Below are positions 7,957-16,460 of a stretch of DNA of 64,000 nt, one piece after another. Within the stretch, counting starts at the first letter, position 1. Each line of letters begins with the position of its first letter. Origin of the DNA: Sphaerotilus microaerophilus (lineage in GTDB: Bacteria > Pseudomonadota > Gammaproteobacteria > Burkholderiales > Burkholderiaceae_C); contig NZ_AP025730.1 of the NCBI RefSeq assembly GCF_023734135.1, positions 2,418,001-2,482,000 on the forward strand, in the 5' to 3' direction. A program made the translations under genes and the position numbers. The notes beneath the pieces were generated by a model. That model was given only the letters and a program-made list of their open reading frames with translations. It did no database searches and had not been told where the DNA came from.

Positions 7957-8161
7957 CGTTGTCTCCGGTTGTGGTGCCCGCCGCCTCGCAACCTGTGAGC
8001 CGCCGGCCAGAACGAATCTAGGCGGGCACACCGTGTGGACCTGTCTGCATCTGGCTGTTCCCTGTCTGAGGCCGGCAGATAGTTGCTTCATCTCTCGGCA
8101 GGAGTGACACCCCCTGTGCTCCTTTCAAACTTCGCCATTCAACAGGACCATGCAGGCATCC

Positions 8162-8249
8162 CGGAGCCCATGCCCCCCCCCAAGACCTCACCGAGAAGGC
8201 CCGCCCCCACGTCATCGAACCGCACGACACCGAGGCGATCAACCAGTGG
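8162..8249 (+). pseudogene. Decayed partial copy of the 1748-2116 gene
   Basis: This stretch is nearly identical to 1734-1825 over about 90 bases, including the GGAGCCCATGCCC start region and the codons for HVIEPHDTEAINQW, but carries a net 4-base loss at the start codon region and substitutions, and similarity ends abruptly at 8249. It is therefore a broken second copy. The rest of the 7957-8403 gap holds nothing else I can assign. Confidence 0.8.
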
Positions 8250-8403
8250 CCGTCGGCAGCGGGAACGCGACGCCGTCTACAAGGACGCTGCGGAGCGATG
8301 AGCCTGGGTGCTGCGCCGCTGTGATCCCCGTCCTGTCGTGTCCGTGCAAGCCATGCCGCCGGGCGGCGCATACTGGCTGGTGAGGCTTGGAAAGGAGCCC
8401 ACC

Positions 8404-8478
8404 ATGCACCTCGGCGCAGCGCAGTTCCCGCAGGCGGCCGCCCGGCAGGGCAGCGGCCGGGATGGGTCGTCATGCTGA
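8404..8478 (+). CDS. 24-codon upstream ORF overlapping the mgtA start
   Basis: ATG at 8404 has a near-perfect Shine-Dalgarno (AAAGGAG, 8390-8396) and encodes MHLGAAQFPQ and 14 more residues, ending TGC-TGA so that its last codons overlap the ATG of the Mg2+ ATPase at 8472. The ATPase itself lacks a good ribosome site, so the short ORF may deliver ribosomes by coupling or act as a leader peptide as MgtL does in Salmonella. Its sequence is unlike MgtL; only the arrangement is similar. Confidence 0.45.
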   Translation: MHLGAAQFPQAAARQGSGRDGSSC

Positions 8479-11249
8479 CCCGCCTGCAGACCTTTTTCAG
8501 CCGCTTCCTGCACCGGCGGCACCGGCGCAGGCACTTTGGCCGGCATCCGCTGCAGGATCTGCTGGCTGGGCGCGGGCCGCGATCGGTGGTGCCGCACCCG
8601 ATGGCGCAGGACCTGCTGCGGGTGGCGGCGGACGAGCCCGCCGCCGCGCTGGAGCGGATGCACTCTCGCGCCGAAGGCCTGCAGCCCCGTGAAGCCGCGG
8701 CCCGACTGGTCCGGCAGGGGCCCAATGGGGTGGAACACGAGGTGGCGCTGTCGGCCTGGCGGCACCTGTGGCACTGCTACCGGGACCCATTCAACCTGCT
8801 GCTCACCGCGCTGGCGCTGGTCTCCTGGCTGACGGAAGACGCCAAGGCCACGCTGGTGATCGGCGCGATGGTGCTGCTGAGCACCGCCATCCGCTTCGTG
8901 CAGGAGCAGCGCTCCAGCCGGGCCGCGGAGGCGCTGCGGGCGCTGGTGGGCAACCGGGCCAGCGTGCTGCGCGGGACACTGCGGGCGTTGCCGATCCGCC
9001 AGTTGGTGCCGGGCGACGTGCTGCGGCTGTCGGCCGGGGACATGATCCCGGCGGATTGCAGGGTGCTTTCGGCGCGGGACCTCTTCGTTGCCCAGTCAGC
9101 GCTGACTGGCGAGGCGATGCCGGTGGAGAAGTTCGCCACCCGGCATGCCGGCCGCCCTGGTGAAGCGCGTGAGGCGGGTGAAGCGGTGCTCGACCAGGCC
9201 AACCTGCTGTTCATGGGCACCAACGTGGTGTCCGGCGCGGCCACGGCGCTGGTGGTCAATACCGGGGCGCGCACGGTCTTCGGCGCGCTGGCGCAGCGGG
9301 TGAGCGATGGCGACGCGCAGGCCGGCACGGTGCCCAACGCCTTCCAGGCCGGTATCAACCGCGTGAGCTGGCTGCTGATCCGCTTCGCCGCGGTGATGGT
9401 GCCGATCGTGCTGCTGGTCAACGGCTTCACCAAGGGCAACTGGCTGGAGGCCTTTCTGTTCGCGCTGTCGGTGGCGGTGGGGCTGACGCCGGAGATGCTG
9501 CCGATGATCGTCACCTCGACGCTGGCCAAGGGCGCGGTGGCGCTGTCGCGCCGCAAGGTGGTGGTCAAGCGGCTGGACGCGATCCAGAACCTGGGCGCGA
9601 TGGACATCCTGTGCACCGACAAGACCGGCACGCTCACGCAGGACCGCATCGCGCTGGTGCAGCAGGTGGATGCCTTCGGCCGCCCGTCGCAGGCCGTGCT
9701 GCAGCTCGCCTACCTGAACAGCCACTACCAGACCGGGTTGAAGAACCTGCTGGACCACGCGGTGCTGGCGCGCGTGGAGCTGAAGGCCGAGCTGGCGCTG
9801 GACCAGGCCTTCCGCAAGATCGACGAAGTCCCCTTCGACTTCCAGCGCCGCCGCATGTCGGTGGTGGTGTCCCGGCGCGACGAGCAGCACCTGCTGATCT
9901 GCAAGGGGGCGGTGGAGGAGGTGCTGGCCGCCTGCACGCGGGTACGTGGAGAAGGGGCCGGTGACACGCTTGATGGCAACGCCGGTACCGGCGCGCAGGA
10001 TGTTGCCCTTGACGCCGCCCTCGACGCCGAGCAGCTGGCGCGCGCCCAGCAGACCGCCGCGCAGTTGGCGCAGACCGGCCTGCGGGTGGTGGCGGTGGCG
10101 ATGAAGACGCTGCCGCCCAGCCAGACGGTCTACGGCGTGGCCGACGAGGCGCAGCTGGTGCTCATCGGCTTCGTGGCCTTCCTCGACCCGCCCAAGGAGT
10201 CGGCCGCACCGGCGCTGCAGGCGCTGGCGGCGCATGGCGTGCGCGTCAAGGTGCTGACCGGCGACGGCGAGCCGGTCACTGCGCATGTCTGCGCCCAGGT
10301 CGGCCTGCCGGTGGGGCCGATCCTGACCGGCGCGGCGATCGAGCGCATGGACGACGCCGCGCTGGCGCAGGCGGTGCAGGTGTACGACCTGTTCGCCAAG
10401 CTGGCGCCGCTGCACAAGGAGCGCATCGTGCGCAGCTTGCGCGCCCAGGGCCACGTGGTGGGCTTCATGGGCGACGGCATCAACGACGCGCCGGCGCTGC
10501 GCGCGGCCGACATCGGCATCTCGGTGGACTCGGCGGTGGACATCGCCAAGGAGGCGGCCGACGTCATCCTGCTCGAAAAGAGCCTGATGGTGTTGGACGA
10601 GGGGGTGGTCGAGGGCCGGGCCACCTTCTGCAACATGCTGAAGTACATCCGCATGACGGCCAGCTCCAACTTCGGCAACGTGTTCTCGGTGCTGGTGGCC
10701 AGCGCCTTCCTGCCCTTCCTGCCGATGTTGCCGATGCACCTGCTGGTGCAGAACCTGCTGTACGACTTCTCGCAGACCGGCATCCCCTTCGACCATGTCG
10801 ATGAGGAACTGGTGCGCCAGCCGCTGCAGTGGAACCCGGGCGACATCGGCCGCTTCATGCTGTTCTTCGGGCCGATCAGCTCGCTGTTCGACCTCACCAC
10901 CTTCGCGGTGCTGTGGTGGGTGTTCTCGGCCGACACACCGGCTGAGCAAGGGCTGTTCCAGTCCGGCTGGTTCGTGGTCGGGCTGCTGACGCAGACGCTG
11001 ATCGTCCACCTGATTCGCACGCCCCGGCTGCCGCTGCTGGAAAGCCGTGCCTCCCCGGTGCTGACCGCCCTGACCGTGGCCATCATGCTGCTGGGCCTGT
11101 GGCTGCCGATGGGCCCCTGGGCCGACTATTTCAAGCTGCAGGCGCTGCCGGCGGCGTTCTTCCCCTGGCTGGCGGTCATTCTGCTCGGCTATGCCCTGCT
11201 GGCCACGGCGATGAAGCGCTGGTACATCCGCCGCTACGGCTGGCAGTGA
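8472..11249 (+). CDS. mgtA: Mg2+-importing P-type ATPase (MgtA/MgtB type)
   Basis: 925 residues, the usual length. Order: cytoplasmic N-tail, first membrane pair (~110-160), actuator domain with TGEAMPVEK, membrane pair with PEMLP, phosphorylation motif DKTGTLT with Asp383, nucleotide-binding domain, hinge MGDGINDAP (~666-674) and a C-terminal membrane bundle. The PEMLP motif, the long basic N-tail and the LYDFSQTGIPFD stretch are typical of MgtA/B rather than Ca2+ or heavy-metal pumps. It acts in the inner membrane to bring in Mg2+ when it is scarce. Preceded by a 24-codon ORF that overlaps its start. Confidence 0.92.
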   Translation: MLTRLQTFFSRFLHRRHRRRHFGRHPLQDLLAGRGPRSVVPHPMAQDLLRVAADEPAAALERMHSRAEGLQPREAAARLVRQGPNGVEHEVALSAWRHLWHCYRDPFNLLLTALALVSWLTEDAKATLVIGAMVLLSTAIRFVQEQRSSRAAEALRALVGNRASVLRGTLRALPIRQLVPGDVLRLSAGDMIPADCRVLSARDLFVAQSALTGEAMPVEKFATRHAGRPGEAREAGEAVLDQANLLFMGTNVVSGAATALVVNTGARTVFGALAQRVSDGDAQAGTVPNAFQAGINRVSWLLIRFAAVMVPIVLLVNGFTKGNWLEAFLFALSVAVGLTPEMLPMIVTSTLAKGAVALSRRKVVVKRLDAIQNLGAMDILCTDKTGTLTQDRIALVQQVDAFGRPSQAVLQLAYLNSHYQTGLKNLLDHAVLARVELKAELALDQAFRKIDEVPFDFQRRRMSVVVSRRDEQHLLICKGAVEEVLAACTRVRGEGAGDTLDGNAGTGAQDVALDAALDAEQLARAQQTAAQLAQTGLRVVAVAMKTLPPSQTVYGVADEAQLVLIGFVAFLDPPKESAAPALQALAAHGVRVKVLTGDGEPVTAHVCAQVGLPVGPILTGAAIERMDDAALAQAVQVYDLFAKLAPLHKERIVRSLRAQGHVVGFMGDGINDAPALRAADIGISVDSAVDIAKEAADVILLEKSLMVLDEGVVEGRATFCNMLKYIRMTASSNFGNVFSVLVASAFLPFLPMLPMHLLVQNLLYDFSQTGIPFDHVDEELVRQPLQWNPGDIGRFMLFFGPISSLFDLTTFAVLWWVFSADTPAEQGLFQSGWFVVGLLTQTLIVHLIRTPRLPLLESRASPVLTALTVAIMLLGLWLPMGPWADYFKLQALPAAFFPWLAVILLGYALLATAMKRWYIRRYGWQ

Positions 11250-12041
11250 GCTGGCCGGGAGCCTGACGATCCCTGTTCCACCCCGAGAACCCCATCCACG
11301 GCACCCGCACCGCGCCTGCCAGCGCAGCGACCTGGCCCGCATCGCCTGCTCAACGGGCCGCGCCCCAAGAAATAGCCGCCTGGCGTCAGGCGGCAGCGAC
11401 GACCTGGCGGTCGGTTGCCCGCTGCGGGTGCAGCGGATGTCGGTGAACGTGGAGCGCGGTTTCATCGACTGTGCGCGGGTGGATTGCCACAGCAACCAGA
11501 CCGATCGGGCGCCAGCGGTGGATGGCGTGGTGGATGAGGCTGTCACCCACGTCGCCCACGTCGCCCACGTCGCCCGCGAGCACGCCCTGGCTCAGCGCGC
11601 AGGCCCGCCGGACGTCACCCAGGCACAGCGGTGGCAGCAAGAACAGCAGGGCCATCAGCAGGGCGCTCAGCACCGTGGGCGTGCCGATCAATGCGGCCGG
11701 CCGCGGCAACCCCGGGCAGCAGGAGCAGCCGCTCGGGCGGCGTGCGGGTGGCCAGCAGGTGCGCCAGCAGCAGCACGGCAACCAGCTACAGCAGGATGTC
11801 GGCCCAGTGGGCCGTCTTGCCGTGTTCAAGTCAGACCCACAGCGTGCGCATCCTCGGCAGGCGACGCACTCGACCCGGGACAGCTCGGCCAGCGCCGATG
11901 CCCCGGTGCTGGGCACGGTCAATCCGCTCCGTCTGTGCGCCTTCGAACGCACCGGGCATCCTGCGGGTGCTTATTGTGGTAAACCCTCCTTGCTTCCACC
12001 GTGTTCTGGCGAGTGGGCACAAACCGAACGGGAGGCCTGCC
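11250..12041. other. 792-base gap with a probable decayed membrane-protein gene
   Basis: No intact gene is convincing here. On the minus strand, between about 11850 and 11390, hydrophobic segments (for example VLSALLMALLFLLPPLCLGD) appear in one frame and adjacent ones (LVAVLLLAHLLATRTPPERLL) in another frame, broken by stops. This pattern suggests a frameshifted integral-membrane protein. A 9-base tandem repeat (CCCACGTCG, three copies, 11546-11572) lies inside it. The family is not recognisable. Confidence 0.35.
11546..11572. repeat. Three tandem copies of a 9-base unit
   Basis: CCCACGTCG is repeated three times without interruption, followed by a partial fourth copy. In the minus-strand frame it encodes a GDV repeat. 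It is a short in-frame tandem expansion, not a CRISPR array. Confidence 0.8.
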
Positions 12042-12770
12042 ATGAACACCCATCCAGTTGCATCTGTTCCAAAGGACAACCAGCTCCTCGCGTCCCTTCC
12101 GGCTGCGGAGTGGCAGCGCTGGCTGCCACTGCTCGAGTGGGTGGAATTGCCGCTGGGCCAGGTGCTGTACGAATCCGGCCGGCCGATGTCGCACGTCTAC
12201 TTCCCGACCACGGCGATCGTCTCGCTGCTGTACGTCATGGAGAGCGGGGCCTCGGCCGAGATCGCGGTGGTCGGCAACGAAGGGCTGGTGGGCATCGCCC
12301 TGTTCATGGGCGGCGAGACCACACCCAGTCGCGCCGTGGTGCAGAGTGCGGGCGATGGCTTTCGCCTCAGGGCGCAGGTGATCAAGGAGGAGTTCAACAA
12401 CTCCAGCCCCGTCATGCACCTGATGCTGCGCTACACCCAGGCCCTGATCACCCAGATGGCGCAGACGGCGGTGTGCAACCGCCACCACTCGCTGGACCAG
12501 CAGCTGTGCCGCTGGTTGCTGCTGAGCCTGGACCGCCTGCACGGTAGCGAGCTGAAGATGACGCAGGAGCTGATCGCCAACATGCTCGGGGTGCGGCGCG
12601 AAGGCGTCACCGAGGCGGCCCTCAAGCTGCAGGGCGCCGGACTGATCCGCTATACGCGCGGCCACATCTCGGTGCTCGACCGCCATGGCCTGGAAGAACG
12701 CACCTGCGAGTGCTATGCGGTGGTCCGGCGTGAATACGACCGGTTGCTGCCCCGAGGGACGGCCACCTAG
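12042..12770 (+). CDS. Crp/Fnr-family regulator (first of a tandem pair)
   Basis: 242 residues. Residues ~20-140 form a cyclic-nucleotide-binding-like beta barrel (GQVLYESGRPMSHVYFPT, then IAVVGNEGLVGI) and the C-terminus a helix-turn-helix (TQELIANMLGVRREGVTEAALKLQ). The helix has R-R-E-G-V-T instead of E-T-x-S-R, so it should not read FNR boxes. The RCCEC-like tail here is RTCECY, common in a widespread group of Crp-like regulators of unknown signal. Shine-Dalgarno GGGAGG sits 8 bases before the ATG. The gene 100 bases downstream is a diverged relative. Confidence 0.85.
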   Translation: MNTHPVASVPKDNQLLASLPAAEWQRWLPLLEWVELPLGQVLYESGRPMSHVYFPTTAIVSLLYVMESGASAEIAVVGNEGLVGIALFMGGETTPSRAVVQSAGDGFRLRAQVIKEEFNNSSPVMHLMLRYTQALITQMAQTAVCNRHHSLDQQLCRWLLLSLDRLHGSELKMTQELIANMLGVRREGVTEAALKLQGAGLIRYTRGHISVLDRHGLEERTCECYAVVRREYDRLLPRGTAT

Positions 12771-12870
12771 ATCACAGCGGCCGGCCTTGCTGGCGTGCTG
12801 TGTGCGCTGGAAGACGGTGCGCAGGCGTGCAGGGGCGCACAGTGCCACACGCTCTGCCTGCCAACTCCCC

Positions 12871-13614
12871 GTGACCGCCGCTGAAAACCTGCTGATCGCC
12901 TCCCTCCCACGCAAGGTGCGCACGGACTTGCTGGCCGTGTGCGAACTCGTGCCCCTGGCCTCTGACCAGCTGCTGTGCCAACAAGGAGCCCGCCTGCAGG
13001 CGGTCTACTTCCCGACCGACGGTGCGATCTCGCTGCTCACATGCCTGCCGGGCGAGGCCGATGTGGAGGTCGCCATGGTGGGCCGCGAAGGCATGCTGGG
13101 CGCCCACTGTGCGCTGGGCATTCGCGAGGCGCCGCTGCGCGCCGTCGTCAGTTGCTCCGGTTTGGCGTGGCGCTTGAGCAGTGCGGCGTTCCGCATGGCG
13201 TTGAAGCGCAACGCCGCCGTGGAGCGCTGTTGCTGGCGTTACCTGCACCTGGCGATGTGCCAGCTGGCCACCTCGGTGGCCTGCCAGCGCCTGCACACCA
13301 TCGGCCCGCGCCTGGCGCGCCTGCTGCTGATGCTCTGCGACCGCACGGGGACGGGGTCGTTGCATGTGACCCACGAATCACTGGCCCTCCTGCTCGGCGT
13401 GCGCCGCGTGGGCATCACCATGGCCGCTGGCGATCTGCATCGGAGCGGCCTGATCACCTACCACCGGGGCGAGTTGTCGGTGCTCGACCGCCCCGGGCTG
13501 GAAGCAGCCGCCTGCAGCTGCTACGCCGCCAACCTGCTGCTGCAGGCGCATTGGCTGCAGGCCACGGCGGGGATCAAGCCATGGCACCGAAGACCGCTCC
13601 GGCGGTCGCAGTGA
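12871..13614 (+). CDS. Crp/Fnr-family regulator (second of a tandem pair)
   Basis: 247 residues from a GTG start at 12871, where similarity to the preceding regulator begins; the frame is open further upstream but overlaps that gene. Same layout: beta barrel (VYFPTDGAISLL, VAMVGREGMLGA) and helix-turn-helix (THESLALLLGVRRVGITMAAGDL), with a closing AACSCY like the RTCECY of its neighbour. The pair looks like an old tandem duplication. Its last codons abut the tail of an IS66 relic, so the extreme C-terminus (after about residue 235) may be altered. Confidence 0.8.
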   Translation: MTAAENLLIASLPRKVRTDLLAVCELVPLASDQLLCQQGARLQAVYFPTDGAISLLTCLPGEADVEVAMVGREGMLGAHCALGIREAPLRAVVSCSGLAWRLSSAAFRMALKRNAAVERCCWRYLHLAMCQLATSVACQRLHTIGPRLARLLLMLCDRTGTGSLHVTHESLALLLGVRRVGITMAAGDLHRSGLITYHRGELSVLDRPGLEAAACSCYAANLLLQAHWLQATAGIKPWHRRPLRRSQ

Positions 13615-14343
13615 CCGCCATGGGTTGACGGGATGGTCTGCGATGCGGCCCAGCACCTCGCGCAGGTACACCTCGGGGTCGATCGAGCCCGTTGAACTTG
13701 GCTGTCTCCACCAGACTGTAGATCGCCGCCGCGCGCTGCCCGCCGGTGTTCGAGCCCATGAACAGGGACCTGCCGCGCCCCAGGGCCACGCCACGCAGCG
13801 CCCGCTCGGCCGCGTTGCTGGCGCTTGCTCAGCAACACCATGCCCTGGCCGTCGAACCACAACACCTTCACGATGTCGCCGCGCCGATCGCGGACGGCAA
13901 AGCAAAGACGTGACCGCCAAACGGGTTGGCCGCCAGGGTGGTCTGCACGATCGCAGCCAGGCCGTCGAAGCCCTTCCTCATGTCGGTGTGGCCCGCCACG
14001 ATCCACACCCGCGTGTGCGCCGGCCGACTCGATCTGCACCGTCGGGCTGCCCGTGCCCACTGCGGATCGAATCCGCGCCTGCTGCGCAACGACGGTCACC
14101 GGCAACAGCCAGGGCCCTTCGTTCGGGGCTGCGCCGTGATGGCCGTGCAGTTGCATCCAACGCCGCAACCGATTGGCATTGACCGGATTGCTCCGCGCCC
14201 AGGGCCGACACCGAGATGCCCGGCTGCATCGCCTGCTCGACGACCCAGACCTTGAAGGGCGTGCAGTAGGTGTCGCGACCGCGCGCATGCGTGCGCTCGA
14301 TGCGCTGACCGCTCCACACCGGCATGTGTCCATCGGCTTCCAT
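13612..14343 (-). mobile_element. Degenerate IS66-family insertion sequence
   Basis: Read on the minus strand, three IS66 gene pieces lie in the normal order. TnpA: TPFKVWVVEQAMQPGISVSAL near 14260, continuing in another frame as NANRLRRWMQLHGH. TnpB: VWIVAGHTDMRKGFDGLAAIV near 14000, then, after a frameshift, RRGDIVKVLWFDGQGMVLL. TnpC: only the C-terminus, RSLFMGSNTGGQRAAAIYSL near 13770, then EVYLREVLGRIADHPVN in a third frame. At least three frameshifts and loss of nearly all of TnpC show it is dead. No terminal inverted repeats were identified. Confidence 0.85.
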
Positions 14344-14452
14344 GTGGGCACATGCCCGGCACTCACCCTCCTCGGGTCAATGCGGCCTTGAGGCCACGCG
14401 TACCGTGCTGCTGGCGCGTTGATCGCCGGCGGGCCGGCAGCTCGGCGGGCGA

Positions 14453-15136
14453 TCAGGCGCGCTGGTCGTCCATGGCGCTCTTCTCGCGCGTCGTGCTCTG
14501 CAAGGCGTCGATCACCTCCTGGTCGCTCAGCTGGTGGAAATCGGCGTAGTGTTCGCCCACTGCGTGGAAAGGGATTGGCTCGGCCAGGCAGATGACGCGG
14601 TCGGCCTCGTGCCGCAGCGCCGCGATGGCCTCGTGCGATGCCACGGGGACCGCCACCACGAGCCCGGCGGCGCCGCGCTGTTTCAACGCCATCAATGCGG
14701 CACGCATCGTGACACCCGTGGCCATGCCGTCATCGCAGACCACCACCGTGGCGCCCTGTACCGGCACCGGCTCGCGCCCGGCCAGATAGAGTGACCGTCG
14801 GCGCACGATCTCCTGCCACGCCTGTGCCTTGCACTGCTCGATGTACCCCGAGTCGGCGCCGGAGCGCCGCGCCAGATCCTCATCGACGACCAGCAGCGGC
14901 TCGGCACCTTCGACCAGCGCGCCCACGGCCAGCTCGGACTGCCAGGGGGCGCCGATCTTGCGCACCAGCAACAGGTCCAGCACAGCGCCCAGCCGTTGCG
15001 CCACCGCCGCACCGATGGGTGCCCCGCCGCGCGGCAGCGCCAGCACCACCCGCGGCTGCGGCAGGCGGGCCTCGGCAACCCGCTCGGCCAGCATGGCAGC
15101 CGCATGCTGGCGGTCGTGGAACAGCGTGCGCGGCAT
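14453..15136 (-). CDS. Phosphoribosyltransferase-family protein
   Basis: 227 residues of the type I PRTase fold. The PRPP-binding loop is VVVCDDGMATGVTM (D-D near residue 130), with an N-terminal LALPRGGAPIG strand-loop characteristic of the stand-alone COG1926-like group rather than of a named purine or pyrimidine salvage enzyme. The start at 15136 follows GGAGGA; an upstream ATG at 15166 lacks one. An FNR-type palindrome lies at 15204-15217, 74 bases before the start, placing it in the local stress regulon. The nucleobase substrate is not predictable. Confidence 0.85.
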   Translation of the reverse strand: MPRTLFHDRQHAAAMLAERVAEARLPQPRVVLALPRGGAPIGAAVAQRLGAVLDLLLVRKIGAPWQSELAVGALVEGAEPLLVVDEDLARRSGADSGYIEQCKAQAWQEIVRRRSLYLAGREPVPVQGATVVVCDDGMATGVTMRAALMALKQRGAAGLVVAVPVASHEAIAALRHEADRVICLAEPIPFHAVGEHYADFHQLSDQEVIDALQSTTREKSAMDDQRA

Positions 15137-15203
15137 GGCAACATCCTCCGTTCGATCACCACTCACTCAAGACCCCAGCCTAGCGCGGTGAGGTGCGGCC
15201 CGA

Positions 15204-15217
15204 TTGAGCGCACTCAC
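15204..15217 (-). promoter_or_regulatory. FNR-type palindrome before the phosphoribosyltransferase gene
   Basis: TTGAG-CGCA-CTCAC, one mismatch from perfect symmetry TTGAG-N4-CTCAA. Its centre is 74 bases before the start codon, leaving room for activation at about -41.5 with a short leader. Confidence 0.65.
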
Positions 15218-15361
15218 CCCGGCGCCCCTGCCTGCGCTGCGCGGCACACTCTGCGCCCCGAGGGTGGGGCGAATTCGCCATTGTTGGCGACACGTGCACC
15301 CGGTCCTCGAGCGCACGCTAACCGGGCTCGGTCCCAATGGCGCGAAGTCATCGTCACTGCT

Positions 15362-16156
15362 TCAGGCCGCTGCGGCCCGATGCCGGATGGCCAGATCGCT
15401 GTTGCGCCGCGTGCCACGCGAGTTGGCCACCAGCGCCGCGCGGTCGAGGATTTCGACGTCGCGGTTCTCCACCTGCAGCACCCCGTCGCGGGCCAGCAAC
15501 GAGAAGCAGCGGCTCACCGTCTCGTGTGCCACGCCGAGCAGGCTGGCGATGTCGCGCCGGCCCATGCGCAGATGCAGGCGGCGCGGGGATTCGCCGCGCT
15601 CCAGCGCCCGGTCCGAGCACCAGACCAGGAAGCGAGCCAGGCGCGTCTCGGAGGCGACGGCGGCCATCATGTCCGCGATGCGCGCCGCGTCGACGAGTGC
15701 GCGGCTGACCGCGCTGTGCAGGGCCCGGGCCAGTTCGGGTGACGTCTGTAGCAGCCCATTCACCTCATGCACCGACAGCCCGTAGACCGTCGAATCCTCC
15801 AGCGCCACCGCCGTGGTCTGGTGGACGCCCCGACACAGGCCGTCGAAGCCCAGCACGTCGGCGCGCTCGGCAAAGCTGACGACCTGTTCGTAGCCGTCCT
15901 CGAGCATGCGCACGCACTTGAATGCGCCTGAACGGACGACATGGATCGAGCTGACCCGCGCGCCCTCCAGGTGCACCACGGACCCCATGGCCACCCGCAG
16001 TACCAGCGGCGGCACGCTCAGTTCGCCCAAGCGACCGCTTTCGGCCGCCCGCAGGCGCTGCAGCAACTCGCCTGGACAGGTGAGCGACGGCGACGGGGAA
16101 TCGATGGGCGGATCACACCCGACATCGGCGACCGGACTCGGCAGGAGGGCAATCAT
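15362..16156 (-). CDS. Crp/Fnr-family regulator with FNR-type recognition helix
   Basis: About 264 residues (start uncertain: ATGs at 16156, 16183 and 16204 are in frame, none with a clear ribosome site). A beta-barrel sensor domain (VVHLEGARVSSIHVVRSGAF) is followed by a winged helix with MGRRDIASLLGVAHETVSR: E, S and R in the E-T-V-S-R helix are the FNR residues that contact TTGA. The four cysteines of an FNR [4Fe-4S] cluster are not present in the right spacing, so it senses something else (DNR- or FixK-like). It is the natural candidate to bind the TTGAG-N4-CTCAA boxes around it. Confidence 0.85.
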   Translation of the reverse strand: MIALLPSPVADVGCDPPIDSPSPSLTCPGELLQRLRAAESGRLGELSVPPLVLRVAMGSVVHLEGARVSSIHVVRSGAFKCVRMLEDGYEQVVSFAERADVLGFDGLCRGVHQTTAVALEDSTVYGLSVHEVNGLLQTSPELARALHSAVSRALVDAARIADMMAAVASETRLARFLVWCSDRALERGESPRRLHLRMGRRDIASLLGVAHETVSRCFSLLARDGVLQVENRDVEILDRAALVANSRGTRRNSDLAIRHRAAAA

Positions 16157-16326
16157 GGCGTTCTGGCGACAAGGCGCAGGCATTGGCAGGCTGTCCGTCA
16201 GCATCGCCCGCCGTGCGAGGCACGGCAATCGGCGCTCGCCGTGTCGATGGCGAGGACTGCGCCGCCCCTGGAGGAACCGATTTCTCCCCTGCGTTCGGAC
16301 TTTTCTGAGGCAGCGGTGCCTCCAAA

Positions 16327-16340
16327 TTGAGGCGCGTCAA
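16327..16340 (+). promoter_or_regulatory. FNR-type palindrome between the Fnr-like and NarL-like genes
   Basis: TTGAG-GCGC-GTCAA lies in the 304-base divergent gap, 127 bases before the response-regulator start and 171 bases before the Fnr-like start at 16156. It could serve either gene or autoregulation. Nothing else is evident in the gap apart from the response regulator's ribosome site at 16447-16452. Confidence 0.6.
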
Positions 16341-16460
16341 ATGCCAGCCCCGTCCCGGGCGGACGACCTGGGCGGTTCGAGCACAGGCGGGCACACCCCG
16401 TTACGATGTGCAGGAGGATGTTCCCGACCATCAGGCCCCGGCGAATGAGGAGTACCTGCC

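Noticed and set aside
9096..11546. 816-residue frame antisense to mgtA
   Set aside because: It is an open antisense frame produced by high GC opposite a gene with all P-type ATPase motifs; its translation is His/Gln/Arg-rich and matches nothing.
11546..11580. CRISPR-like repeat
   Set aside because: Units are nine bases with no spacers; it is a simple tandem repeat.
11631..12041. N-terminal extension of the first Crp-like regulator
   Set aside because: The extension has no similarity to the family and a good Shine-Dalgarno precedes the ATG at 12042.
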